A stretch of DNA of 19,845 bases from SZUA-430 sp964646885 (GCA_964646885.1 CAZYFM010000060.1:1-19845); one strand, 5' to 3'. Positions 8,055-15,120 are shown, counted from the first letter of the stretch. A program made the numbers and translations. The notes: generated by a model not told the origin, from the letters alone.

Positions 8055-9009
8055 GGGCAGGGGCGAGGAACTCCCGCACGATGCGGGCGCTCTGGTCGGG
8101 AACTTCCTCCATCGGGACGTGCCCGACATTGCGGAAGACGACGAGTTTCGAACCCTTGATGGCCGCATTGTAAGCGGTGCCCATGTCGCGCGGCGTGAGC
8201 GTGTCGTTCTCGCCCCACAGGATCAGCGTCGGCGTCCGGATTTTTGCCGCGTTGTCCTGGACAAAGGTGTCGAACGGGGTCTGGAAACGCTTGAGGGACG
8301 CGGCGCGGTTGCCGACCTTGCGGTTCAGGATCCAGTAGCGGTCCACCATGTCCGGTGTGACGAGCGCGTCGTTGTCGATTGCCTTCTTCAAGCCTTCCTC
8401 GAACATGCCTCGCGGGGTCACGTAGAGCATCAGGTTCTGCAGGACCGGCGTGCGCGCAATGATGAAGCCGAGGCCCGGATCACGCTGCTCCTTCGTTGGC
8501 ATGCCGGCGGCGTCCACGAGGATCAGGTGTGTCAGGCGCTCCGGATAATGGATCGCGAAGCGCGCCGCGATGCCGCCGCCCATGGAGTTGCCAGCCAGCG
8601 CGAAGCGCTCGATGTGCATCACTGTCGTGAACTCGTTCACGAACTGCGCCATGGCTTCCTGGCTGTAGTCCTCTCCCGGCGTGGGGCCCGTCAGGCCATG
8701 CGCGGGAAGGTCAATGCTGATCATGCGGAACTGGTCGCCGATCTGCGCGACCCAGGGTTCCCAGGTGTGGAGAGATGCGTTCGAACCATGCAGGAGCACG
8801 AGCGCCGGACCGTTCCTCTGGCCCTGGTCGCGATAGTGCACCGTCGCGCCCGACGGCAGCGTGATGAACTGCGAAGGAGGATTGCCGTATTTCTCCCGGG
8901 CTTCCACGTCCCTCACGTCGGGATCGGAGAGGAAGACAATCAGACCGATGCCGGCAAAGATGAGCAATGCCAGGACGACCAGAAGGCCGCGGAAAAAGCT
9001 CGCTACCAT
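8035..9009 (-). CDS. Membrane-anchored alpha/beta hydrolase
   Basis: This 324-residue protein has one N-terminal membrane helix (residues ~7-27), then an alpha/beta hydrolase fold: oxyanion-region HGSN at 74-77, nucleophile elbow GNSMGG with Ser142, Asp269 in WGENDTL and His297 in GHVPMEE, a complete catalytic triad. The substrate cannot be read from sequence; the layout resembles membrane-tethered esterases or haloalkane-dehalogenase-like hydrolases, but nothing is decisive. Its ATG lies in a 7-base overlap with the end of hemY (ATGGTAG), so it is translationally coupled as the last gene of the hem/mic60 unit. Whether it has a role in heme or membrane function is unknown. Confidence 0.88.
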   Translation of the reverse strand: MVASFFRGLLVVLALLIFAGIGLIVFLSDPDVRDVEAREKYGNPPSQFITLPSGATVHYRDQGQRNGPALVLLHGSNASLHTWEPWVAQIGDQFRMISIDLPAHGLTGPTPGEDYSQEAMAQFVNEFTTVMHIERFALAGNSMGGGIAARFAIHYPERLTHLILVDAAGMPTKEQRDPGLGFIIARTPVLQNLMLYVTPRGMFEEGLKKAIDNDALVTPDMVDRYWILNRKVGNRAASLKRFQTPFDTFVQDNAAKIRTPTLILWGENDTLTPRDMGTAYNAAIKGSKLVVFRNVGHVPMEEVPDQSARIVREFLAPAPIGLQP

Positions 9010-10559
9010 ACCCCACTTCTCTTTCGTCGCTTGTCGTCGCCGCTCTGTGTGTAGTCTTCGGCGTCGGGACCCGGATCATCCGGGATGCCTGAATTTCCAT
9101 AGACTATCGTACCATCCGGCGGCGTGGGAGAATATTCCGGACGGGCGGGGGCGTTGGAGGGTGTTGCAGACGGGTCCCTCTTAACCGTATTCCGGTAGAG
9201 CGGGGCTGAGTTTTCCGAGGCCTGGCTGTAGAGGCTGACGCTGTCGGCGGTGTCGTCGGCGCCTGAATCTGCCGGCGATCCGCTCTGCCACGACAGCGTG
9301 TCGAACCCCGCGCAGGATGCGCACACGGGGCTCCAGTCGTTCTGGGTGCGCAGGCAGGCGCCGCAGGCCCACAGCGCGTCACGCGGGGCCTTGAGCGCCC
9401 GTGTCGCCCAGTCACGCGCGGCCAGGCTCTCGCCGCCCAGTCCACGCTCTACTTCGGACATCATCATGCAGACGCGCACGGTCGGGTGGCGTTCTGCCAA
9501 CGGCCGCAGGAACTCCTTGGCCTCCTCATACCGGGCCTGGGACATGGCTGCCGCGGCGTTCAGGATGCGGCTTTCGGGATGGTGCGGGCTCATGCCCGCC
9601 AGCGAACCAAGACGCTTGGCGCGTGCCGCCGGTGTTTCCTCGGGCCGCATCGCGGCATAGGCCTTTGCGAGATCGGGGTGGGGGCCCTGTGCCCATGCTG
9701 TCTCGATCAGGCTCGCGGCGCGCCAGAGCTTGCCCTGTGCTGCGGCGCCACGCGAGGCGATGATTGCGGCCGGTCCGAATCCCGGGGACAGTGACAGTGC
9801 TTCTTCCGCGAACTTCACCGCAGCTTCGTCCTGGCCGGATTCACGGGCGGCTTGTGCATTTGCCGTTGCCATGATCGCGCGACGGCGCTTGGCAATCGCA
9901 GGATCGAGCTGTCGCGCCTTCATCTGCAAGTCGACTGCGGCCGAGGCCTCAGTCCAGCGGCGCTTGGCAACATTGAGATCAAAGAGGGCGGCCAGCGCCC
10001 AGCGCGTCTTTGGACGCAGCAGGCGTGCCCGTTCCGCGATGAGCAGGGCCTGGTCCGTGTCTCCGCGGCGCATGGCAGACATGAACAGGCCACGCAGGCC
10101 GAGGAACTCCGTGTCCTTTGATTGCAGCATCTGCGTGAAGTAGCGCTGCGCCGCCTCTTCATCGCCGTCCATCTGGGCGGCCTGGGCAGCCAGGAGGAGG
10201 GCCAGCGGCGGTTCTCCGACCAGCGATATTGCCTTGCGCGACTGTTTGCGCGCTTCGTCGTCGTCTCCGGCTGCGACGGCGACGAGGCCTCGTGTCACGG
10301 CAGCAAAGCCACGGCGACGTCGGCCCATGGCGCGCCAGCGGAAGAATTCCGCCGGTGCATCCACGAAGGTCGTGATCACGCGATAGAGCAGGATCGTCGC
10401 AACGGACAGGACAATCACCAGCGCAATTGCCACGGGGATCGAGACGCGGATTTCCTGTGTTGGCAGGCTGATCGTCACCGATCCCGGCACGTCAGCGAGC
10501 GTGCTCGCCGCCACCGCAATGATGGCGATCAGGATGAAAAGCCAGAGCGCGCGTATCAT
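9003..10559 (-). CDS. hemY: HemY-like membrane TPR protein with C-terminal zinc ribbon
   Basis: This 518-residue protein has the alphaproteobacterial HemY layout: two membrane helices (about 4-22 and 42-62) with a conserved HemY_N region, a long helical-repeat (TPR) domain to about residue 390, then a Cys4 cluster CGAC-x10-CASC at 399-416, followed by a proline- and serine-rich, low-complexity tail. In Alphaproteobacteria this protein sits with the heme genes and is named for that location; it is not the FAD-dependent protoporphyrinogen oxidase also called HemY in Gram-positive bacteria. The Cys4 cluster after TPRs recalls the rubredoxin-like domain of LapB. GAGGA overlapping the mic60 stop supplies the ribosome site, and the gap to mic60 is 12 bases. 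Confidence 0.85.
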   Translation of the reverse strand: MIRALWLFILIAIIAVAASTLADVPGSVTISLPTQEIRVSIPVAIALVIVLSVATILLYRVITTFVDAPAEFFRWRAMGRRRRGFAAVTRGLVAVAAGDDDEARKQSRKAISLVGEPPLALLLAAQAAQMDGDEEAAQRYFTQMLQSKDTEFLGLRGLFMSAMRRGDTDQALLIAERARLLRPKTRWALAALFDLNVAKRRWTEASAAVDLQMKARQLDPAIAKRRRAIMATANAQAARESGQDEAAVKFAEEALSLSPGFGPAAIIASRGAAAQGKLWRAASLIETAWAQGPHPDLAKAYAAMRPEETPAARAKRLGSLAGMSPHHPESRILNAAAAMSQARYEEAKEFLRPLAERHPTVRVCMMMSEVERGLGGESLAARDWATRALKAPRDALWACGACLRTQNDWSPVCASCAGFDTLSWQSGSPADSGADDTADSVSLYSQASENSAPLYRNTVKRDPSATPSNAPARPEYSPTPPDGTIVYGNSGIPDDPGPDAEDYTQSGDDKRRKRSGVW

Positions 10560-10571
10560 CTTGCTATGTCC

Positions 10572-11732
10572 TCAGGGTGGAGGCAGCTGGGGAACCGGCT
10601 CGCCGTCATCGGCGGATCCGGTGATGGCCTCGATGGCCGACGAGTTCAGTTGTGCCAGGGCCGTCTCGACCTTGATGCGTGCGGAGGCCTTCTGCAGCCA
10701 GGGCGACAGGCTCTTGCGCGCCGCGCCCTTGATGGCGCTGAGTTCGCGTACTGCGGCGGCGAGATCGCCTGCCTTCAGCCGGATCTCGGCACGTGCGAGA
10801 CGACTTTCGGTGGAGGAGCCTTCCTGTTCGGCCGTGGAACGCCAGCTGACCATCGACGTGAAGTTGGTCCAGAGTTGCGACCATCCTCCCGTTCCGGCGG
10901 ACTTGCGTTCTGCATCAAGCGCCACGCTTGCCATGTTGCCAAAGGTCGAGATGAGCGTGCCCGTGGTCGGCAACCCTGTGGTGGCATGGGGTGCCACTTC
11001 GCTCAGGGTCTGGTTGCCGGGCAAGAGCGCTGCCACGACGTCGAATTCTGTCTTGAAGGGCGATGAGCCCTGCGCCGCGCGTGTCAGGTTTGCGATGGCT
11101 GATGCGAGCGATGCGCGCCGTGCGAGATCGAGCAGGTCCGATGACTCAAGCTTCTCTAGGCGCGAGGACACATCGTCCATCTTCGTGGCGATCGTGGTCG
11201 TGGTCGTGCCGAGCGTTTCGAGCGTCGTTTTGGTCGACGCCAGCGCTTCGGGTACGCCCTGCGTCCTCGTTTCAAGCTCGAGCACGCGGGTGTTCACGTT
11301 TTCAAGCCGCTTCGCTGTTTCCAGGATTGTCCCGCTGAGCGGGGAGGGCGAGGTGCCCGGCTGCCCGCTTGCAGGGGTGGGCGTGGTCGGGACGCCAAGC
11401 GCGGCGAATGCTGTTTCCATCGCCGTGATGCGTGACTCGAGCTTGCCGGCGCGCTCCGCGAGCACTGTCGTCTCGCGCGACTGGATGAGGCGCGCGACCT
11501 TGCCCTCGAGTGTGACGAGCCTCGTGTCGACTTCCGTGCCTGTGGCCTGCGTGCCGCCTTCCATATCGGGCCAGAAGCGCGAAATGATGGCGCCGAAGAA
11601 TGCAGCGACGAACAGCAGCAACAGGATGCCAAGCGCGTCGCGCCAATCCTCGATCAGGCCGTGGCGCACCTTGCGTTCGCCGGCATTGCGCGATGGCGTC
11701 GTGATGCTTGTTGAATTCTGTGGCTGGTTCAT
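10572..11732 (-). CDS. mic60: Alphaproteobacterial Mic60 (mitofilin-family) membrane protein
   Basis: This 386-residue protein has a short polar N-terminus, one membrane helix (about 33-52), a long stretch rich in heptad-like coiled-coil sequence (about 67-215), and a C-terminal region (about 220-375) in the mitofilin-domain position. Mic60 shapes crista junctions in mitochondria, and bacterial homologues shape intracytoplasmic membranes in Alphaproteobacteria. Primary sequence in this family is weakly conserved, so the call rests on this architecture plus its place between hemD and hemY, where alphaproteobacterial Mic60 genes are characteristically found. A predicted promoter and a small hairpin lie in the 71 bases upstream, so it may be transcribed partly independently of hemCD. 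Confidence 0.78.
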   Translation of the reverse strand: MNQPQNSTSITTPSRNAGERKVRHGLIEDWRDALGILLLLFVAAFFGAIISRFWPDMEGGTQATGTEVDTRLVTLEGKVARLIQSRETTVLAERAGKLESRITAMETAFAALGVPTTPTPASGQPGTSPSPLSGTILETAKRLENVNTRVLELETRTQGVPEALASTKTTLETLGTTTTTIATKMDDVSSRLEKLESSDLLDLARRASLASAIANLTRAAQGSSPFKTEFDVVAALLPGNQTLSEVAPHATTGLPTTGTLISTFGNMASVALDAERKSAGTGGWSQLWTNFTSMVSWRSTAEQEGSSTESRLARAEIRLKAGDLAAAVRELSAIKGAARKSLSPWLQKASARIKVETALAQLNSSAIEAITGSADDGEPVPQLPPP

Positions 11733-11761
11733 TGACTCAAGGCCCGGTCAGATGCGGCGCG

Positions 11762-11790
11762 AAATTAGGCAGTATGCTGGCCACAAACAA
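11762..11790 (-). promoter_or_regulatory. Probable internal promoter for mic60-hemY-hydrolase
   Basis: On the minus strand TTGTTT (11785-11790) and TAATTT (11762-11767) are separated by 17 bases in the only sizeable gap of the hem block. Transcription would start near 11755, about 23 bases before the mic60 ATG. The -35 element lies in the loop of the hairpin at 11779-11797. Confidence 0.42.
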
Positions 11791-11797
11791 AGTGGCC
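11779..11797 (-). other. Small perfect hairpin between hemD and mic60
   Basis: GGCCAC and GTGGCC form a perfect 6-bp stem with a 7-base A/C loop, 7 bases past the hemD stop. No U-run follows on the minus strand, so it is not an ordinary terminator; it could pause or stabilise the hemCD transcript end. Confidence 0.4.
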
Positions 11798-11803
11798 CCG
11801 CTG

Positions 11804-12517
11804 TCACAGGGAGTCGAGCAGGTCCAGCATTGCCGAAGCCGTTGCATTCTGCGCCACCAAAACCTTACGAAAGGTGAGTGTTTCCAACGATTTGGCGGCA
11901 TTGCGGCTGATCGCGCAGGCAGTGACGCGGTTTGCCCGGGCGGCGAGGCCCGCTTCGCCGACGAGCTCGCAGAAGATTTTGGCGGTTCTTGGCGAAAAGA
12001 AGGTGGCAGCCTCCAGCGTCTCCTGCTGCAGGTGCTGTCGCAGAGCTGGCGAAAGGCTCGTCGCCGCCACGGCGCGGTACAACTGCCGGCGCGTGATGCT
12101 GAAGCCCATGGCGCCTGCTTGCGTGAGCAGATCGCCTGCCACGTCCGCTCCGCTGATGTGGAGCAACCTCTTGCCGTTCAGGCCGGGGTGAGCTGCCAGG
12201 TGCTCGATGATGCCGCTCGTGCCTTCGCCGGCGATTGTCGTCACAGGCTTGAAGCCCTGCCGTTCGGCTTCCGACGCGGTGGCGGGGCCAACAGCCAGGA
12301 CGGGAAGGCTGCGCGCCGATATCCGCCTCGCAGCGGCTCTCACGCCATTGGCGCTCGTGAATACGACCAGGTCGATGTCCTGAAGGTCGAGCATCGGTCC
12401 TTCTTCGAACTCGATGGACAGCATGGGTTGGGAAACGGGTTCGTGGCCCCGCTCGCGCAACTCTGCTTCGAACTCGCGTGCATCATGTTCGGGTCGGGTG
12501 ACCAGAACGCGCATCAT
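11804..12517 (-). CDS. hemD: Uroporphyrinogen-III synthase
   Basis: This 237-residue cytoplasmic enzyme inverts ring D of hydroxymethylbilane and closes the macrocycle to uroporphyrinogen III, the branch point to heme, siroheme, chlorophyll and cobalamin. Sequence is poorly conserved in the family, but the N-terminal VLVTRPEHDA, VVFTSANGVRAA near residue 52, the AVGPATA segment and the late FFSPRTA segment are typical, and length fits. The start overlaps the hemC stop by one base (TGATG); a second Met directly follows the first, so 12514 is an alternative start. It follows its pathway partner hemC, with coupled translation. Confidence 0.93.
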   Translation of the reverse strand: MMRVLVTRPEHDAREFEAELRERGHEPVSQPMLSIEFEEGPMLDLQDIDLVVFTSANGVRAAARRISARSLPVLAVGPATASEAERQGFKPVTTIAGEGTSGIIEHLAAHPGLNGKRLLHISGADVAGDLLTQAGAMGFSITRRQLYRAVAATSLSPALRQHLQQETLEAATFFSPRTAKIFCELVGEAGLAARANRVTACAISRNAAKSLETLTFRKVLVAQNATASAMLDLLDSL

Positions 12518-13461
12518 CAGACCTGGAAGAAGCTGCGGCCGGCGCGGGCGAGGAGTTCCTCTCCCGCCGAGCGTCCGATGGCCCGGGCCTCGTCAACCGT
12601 TCGTGCGCTGTCGTGCCGTGCCACGTCATGGCGTGTGCGGCCGTCCGGCGAGAGCGCGCAGCCTTCGAATGTCATGCGACCCTGCTCGCTGCGGCGCGCG
12701 TAACCGCCGATGGGTGTCTTGCACGAACCGTCGAGCACGGTGAGAAACTCACGCTCGAGCGTCACGGCCATCAGGGTCTCGGCGTGGTTGATGCGCGACA
12801 GGCATTCGATGAGCGCTTCGTCGCGCTGGCGGCACTCGATGCCAATCGCGCCCTGAGCCACGGCGGGGAGCATGTCGGTCGTCGAAATCGTCGCCTTCGC
12901 CACGGCCTGCTTGCCCAAACGCTTCAATCCGGCGATGGCGAGGATGGTGGCATCCATGTCACCGGATTCAACGCGGGACAGCCTCGTGTCGACGTTCCCC
13001 CGGAGTGGCACGATGTTCAGGTCCGGCCTGCGATTGAGCAGCATGGCCTGCCTGCGAACCGAACTCGTTCCGAAGCGGGCGCGCGGCGGCAGGTCTTCTA
13101 TGCGCGTTGCAGATGCTGAAATCAGCGCGTCGCGCGGATCCTCGCGCTCGAGCACGCAGTCAAGCACCAGGCCCTCGGGCAGGGCTGTCGGCATGTCTTT
13201 CAGGGAGTGGACCGCGCAATCGATCTCGTTGCGCAGCAGGGCCTCCTCGATCTCCTTGGCGAACAGCCCCTTGCCGCCGAGGTCGGCGAGCGGCCGATCC
13301 TGGATGCGGTCGCCGCTTGTCTTGATCGGGACGATGGTCGTTCGGACGGCTGCTTCCTCCGCCGACCACTTCATGGCGCCGGCTATCGCGGCAATGACCG
13401 TGCGGGTCTGCGCGAGAGCGAGTGGCGAGCCACGGGTTCCGATGCGGATGGGTGTTTGCAC
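12517..13461 (-). CDS. hemC: Hydroxymethylbilane synthase (porphobilinogen deaminase)
   Basis: With a GTG start at 13461 the protein has 314 residues, the normal family length. It joins four porphobilinogen units into hydroxymethylbilane using a covalent dipyrromethane cofactor. Visible hallmarks are IRIGTRGSPLALAQ at the N-terminus, the catalytic Asp in EIDCAVHSLKDMPT, SSVRRQAML, the substrate-binding LRGNVDTRL, and the cofactor cysteine in LDGSCKTPIGGYA. The frame stays open far upstream into antisense tsaD sequence, so the start must be chosen: GTG at 13461 fits family alignments best, although no good ribosome site precedes it. A TTG eight codons upstream is possible. It diverges from tsaD across about 100 bases. 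Confidence 0.94.
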   Translation of the reverse strand: MQTPIRIGTRGSPLALAQTRTVIAAIAGAMKWSAEEAAVRTTIVPIKTSGDRIQDRPLADLGGKGLFAKEIEEALLRNEIDCAVHSLKDMPTALPEGLVLDCVLEREDPRDALISASATRIEDLPPRARFGTSSVRRQAMLLNRRPDLNIVPLRGNVDTRLSRVESGDMDATILAIAGLKRLGKQAVAKATISTTDMLPAVAQGAIGIECRQRDEALIECLSRINHAETLMAVTLEREFLTVLDGSCKTPIGGYARRSEQGRMTFEGCALSPDGRTRHDVARHDSARTVDEARAIGRSAGEELLARAGRSFFQV

Positions 13462-13564
13462 GCGTGGAAGATCAGGTGCTAGAGGTTCCAAGTTCGCGCG
13501 CAAGCTATAGAGGATTGCCGGGCGACGCCATATTCTCACGCAACTTGAATGGGTTAAACATCTC
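13462..13564. promoter_or_regulatory. Divergent control region between hemC and tsaD
   Basis: These 103 bases must hold promoters for both strands. I see no strong sigma-70 pair. The best hemC candidate is a weak TTTAAC/GAATAT pair 17 bases apart (-10 at about 13530) with a TG dinucleotide before the -10; nothing convincing is seen for tsaD. Confidence 0.3.
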
Positions 13565-14623
13565 GTGCTGACGGTTTTGGGCGTGGAAACAAGCTGCGAC
13601 GAAACAGCCGCGGCGGTGGTTCGTGGCATTGCTCCGGGACCTGGAGAGATCCTGTCCAATGTCGTTGCCAGCCAGTTCGACGCCCATCGTCCCTATGGCG
13701 GCGTCGTGCCGGAGATTGCAGCGCGCGCGCATGCCGAGCTCATCGACACGGTGGTGTTGCAGGCGCTGGCCGAAGCGCGGATTTCCCTCGACGAGATTGA
13801 TGGCATCGCGGCAACGGCGGGGCCTGGTCTTGTGGGTGGCGTTGCCGTCGGCCTGACGACTGCCAAGGCGCTGGCGCTTGCTGCAGGCAAGCCCTTGATT
13901 GCGCTCAATCACCTTGAGGCGCACGCGCTGACAGCGCGGCTGACGCACGGGACGGCCTATCCATTCCTGCTGTTGCTGGTGTCGGGCGGGCATTGCCAGC
14001 TCCTGATCTGCACGGGCATCGGGCAGTTCCAGCGGTTGGGAACGACGATCGATGACGCGGTCGGCGAGGCCTTCGACAAGACGGCGAAGCTTCTGGGACT
14101 TGGATTTCCTGGCGGTCCGGCCGTGGAGCGCGCTGCAAAGGGCGGAAATCCCAAGAGTTTCAAGCTGCCGCGGCCGCTGGCTGGCACTGCGGGCTACGAT
14201 TTTTCATTCAGCGGGCTGAAGTCGGCCGTGCGGCGGCACGTGGAAGTGACTGAGCTGACAGATGAAGCGATCGCGGATCTCGCTGCGAGTTTCCAGCGGG
14301 CTGCCATTGAAGCGCTGATTGACCGGACGGCGGCGGCCCTTGAAGGACCGGAAGTGCGGCGGGCCGGGGTGCGGTCTCTGGTCGTTGCGGGCGGGGTGGC
14401 GGCGAACCAGGAGCTGGCCCGCGCGCTCGCCGGGCTTGCGGCTTCGGCAGGGGTGGCGCTGGTGGTTCCGCCCGCGCGGCTTTGTACCGACAATGCGGCG
14501 ATGGTCGCCTGGGCGGGGATCGAGCGGCTGCAGGCCGGGATGACGGATGACCTTGGCGTTGCAGCGCGGGCGCGCTGGCCGCTGGACAGTTCGCGCGCCT
14601 CGCTGGCGCGTGCGAAGTCCTGA
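13565..14623 (+). CDS. tsaD: tRNA N6-threonylcarbamoyladenosine transferase TsaD
   Basis: This 352-residue cytoplasmic protein transfers threonylcarbamoyl from its AMP carrier to A37 of ANN-reading tRNAs, together with TsaB and TsaE. The ASKHA fold motifs are complete: LGVETSCDETAAAVV at the start, metal-binding H116 and H120 in NHLEAH, SGGHCQL near 140, GTTIDDAVGEAFDK at 159-172, VAGGVAANQEL near 274 and metal-binding D309 in CTDNAAMVAWAG. The GTG at 13565 places the conserved start correctly; an out-of-frame ATG at 13549 is excluded, and no good ribosome site is seen. It is divergent from hemC, the usual alphaproteobacterial arrangement. Confidence 0.97.
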   Translation: MLTVLGVETSCDETAAAVVRGIAPGPGEILSNVVASQFDAHRPYGGVVPEIAARAHAELIDTVVLQALAEARISLDEIDGIAATAGPGLVGGVAVGLTTAKALALAAGKPLIALNHLEAHALTARLTHGTAYPFLLLLVSGGHCQLLICTGIGQFQRLGTTIDDAVGEAFDKTAKLLGLGFPGGPAVERAAKGGNPKSFKLPRPLAGTAGYDFSFSGLKSAVRRHVEVTELTDEAIADLAASFQRAAIEALIDRTAAALEGPEVRRAGVRSLVVAGGVAANQELARALAGLAASAGVALVVPPARLCTDNAAMVAWAGIERLQAGMTDDLGVAARARWPLDSSRASLARAKS

Positions 14624-14795
14624 CCCAGCTGAACGATTATCTCAGCCAGTCCTGATAATTCTTTGATTTTTATGGATTTTCTACACGCCCTGTTGGGCGG
14701 TGGAGCCGGATCGTCACGATTTGACCGATCCCGTTCATGCTTGGGTAACGCTTACTCGCGTTTACCTTGAGCCTTGTTCACCAAGGCATTGGCTC
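14624..14795. other. Non-coding stretch rich in small hairpins downstream of tsaD
   Basis: I see no coding sequence here. Successive short inverted repeats are present: CGCCC/GGGCG (14686-14699), GGATCG/CGATCC (14708-14731), GGTAACG/CGTTTACC with one bulge (14744-14766), and two mutually exclusive stems, GCCTTG/CAAGGC (14771-14787) or TGAGCC/GGCTCA (14768-14796). They lead directly into the terminator at 14796-14841. GATAAT at about 14654-14659 resembles a plus-strand -10, but its -35 match is poor. It could be a structured tsaD 3' end or a small RNA. Confidence 0.35.
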
Positions 14796-14841
14796 AAAAA
14801 CGAAACGGACGACCGGGGAGGAGGGTCGTCCGTTCGTTTTT
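14796..14841 (-). terminator. Strong bidirectional terminator; minus-strand loop carries CCUCCUCCC
   Basis: An 11-bp perfect stem (AACGGACGACC with GGTCGTCCGTT), extended past a one-base bulge by CG and five A-T pairs, encloses a 9-base loop. Five T residues end the stem on either strand, so it should terminate transcription both ways. It begins 18 bases past the stop of the 35-residue ORF and is probably that gene's terminator. Read on the minus strand the loop region is CCUCCUCCC (complement at 14816-14824), the anti-Shine-Dalgarno motif known from alphaproteobacterial CcsR/'cuckoo' hairpins. Confidence 0.85.
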
Positions 14842-14859
14842 CCTGAAAGCCATCTGGGC

Positions 14860-14967
14860 TTACAGGAGGTTCGTGGCGTTCGCCAGGAACAGGATGCCGT
14901 AAGCGCTGAGCACGAAGACCGCGATCAGGGCGGTCACATCAGAGATCAGGTTGCCGTTGTTGGTCAT
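14860..14967 (-). CDS. 35-residue single-helix membrane protein, unknown
   Basis: This short frame starts at an ATG preceded by a near-perfect ribosome site (AAGGAG, 7 bases before) and ends with TAA. The product begins MTNNGNLISD and is then almost wholly hydrophobic (about residues 9-30, containing ALIAVFVLSAYGILFLANA), so it should be one inner-membrane helix with a short polar N-terminus. An in-frame ATG two codons upstream (14973) overlaps the ribosome site and is less likely. A promoter-like pair, an operator-like dyad and a strong terminator flank it, which argues for a real gene. It lacks the histidines or charged residues of CydX or light-harvesting peptides, and I do not recognise it. 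It may assist a membrane complex or act as a stress peptide; neither is shown. Confidence 0.68.
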   Translation of the reverse strand: MTNNGNLISDVTALIAVFVLSAYGILFLANATNLL

Positions 14968-15017
14968 TTTCATTCTCCTTGGTCTGCGGTCGGGCCGGGT
15001 GCCGTTCCGTTATGAGA

Positions 15018-15031
15018 ATGATATAGATCAA
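15018..15031. promoter_or_regulatory. FNR/FixK-like dyad overlapping the small-ORF -10 element
   Basis: ATGAT-N4-ATCAA matches the FNR/FixK consensus (TTGAT-N4-ATCAA) at nine of ten positions. It covers the predicted -10 rather than lying near -41, so if real it would repress rather than activate. The AT-rich -10 itself supplies part of the match, so chance is possible. Confidence 0.3.
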
Positions 15032-15048
15032 CGCTGACGACAAATCAA
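15020..15048 (-). promoter_or_regulatory. Predicted promoter of the 35-residue ORF
   Basis: On the minus strand TTGATT (15043-15048) and TATATC (15020-15025) are separated by 17 bases. Transcription would start near 15013, giving a leader of about 46 bases. An operator-like dyad abuts the upstream edge of the -35. Confidence 0.5.
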
Positions 15049-15070
15049 TGAACAAAATCGTTTTTATTCA
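15049..15070. promoter_or_regulatory. Operator-like dyad upstream of the small ORF (site 2)
   Basis: TGAAC-N12-ATTCA is a 22-base imperfect inverted repeat directly upstream of the small-ORF -35. On the minus strand it begins CGAGTGAAT, a 9-base sequence also found at the edge of the matching site in front of tetR. TetR-family operators are often dyads of this size, so the neighbouring TetR protein is the natural candidate binder. Confidence 0.45.
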
Positions 15071-15120
15071 CTCGTACAGTCGAAAGTACATTTTGTCGCA
15101 TGATTTTCTGTCAAAATGGC

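Noticed and set aside
10501..11877. Long plus-strand ORF (458 codons), and another at 10122-11066, opposite mic60 and hemY
   Set aside because: Both are Ser/Arg-rich shadow translations antisense to genes supported by synteny and architecture.
13462..13659. N-terminal extension of HemC by 66 residues
   Set aside because: The added part is antisense to the conserved start of tsaD and has no HemC-like sequence; family length fits the start at 13461.
14699..14760. Plus-strand promoter from TTGACC (about 14721) toward the small hairpins
   Set aside because: No acceptable -10 lies at 16-18 bases; the candidates at 17 and 19 match poorly.
14767..15015. 82-codon plus-strand ORF downstream of tsaD
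   Set aside because: It begins inside hairpins, reads through the terminator and is antisense to the better-supported 35-residue ORF, with no ribosome site.
15089..15118. CATTTTG/CAAAATG inverted repeat just past the tetR stop
   Set aside because: The stem is A/T-rich with a 16-base loop and no following U-run, too weak to call a terminator or operator.
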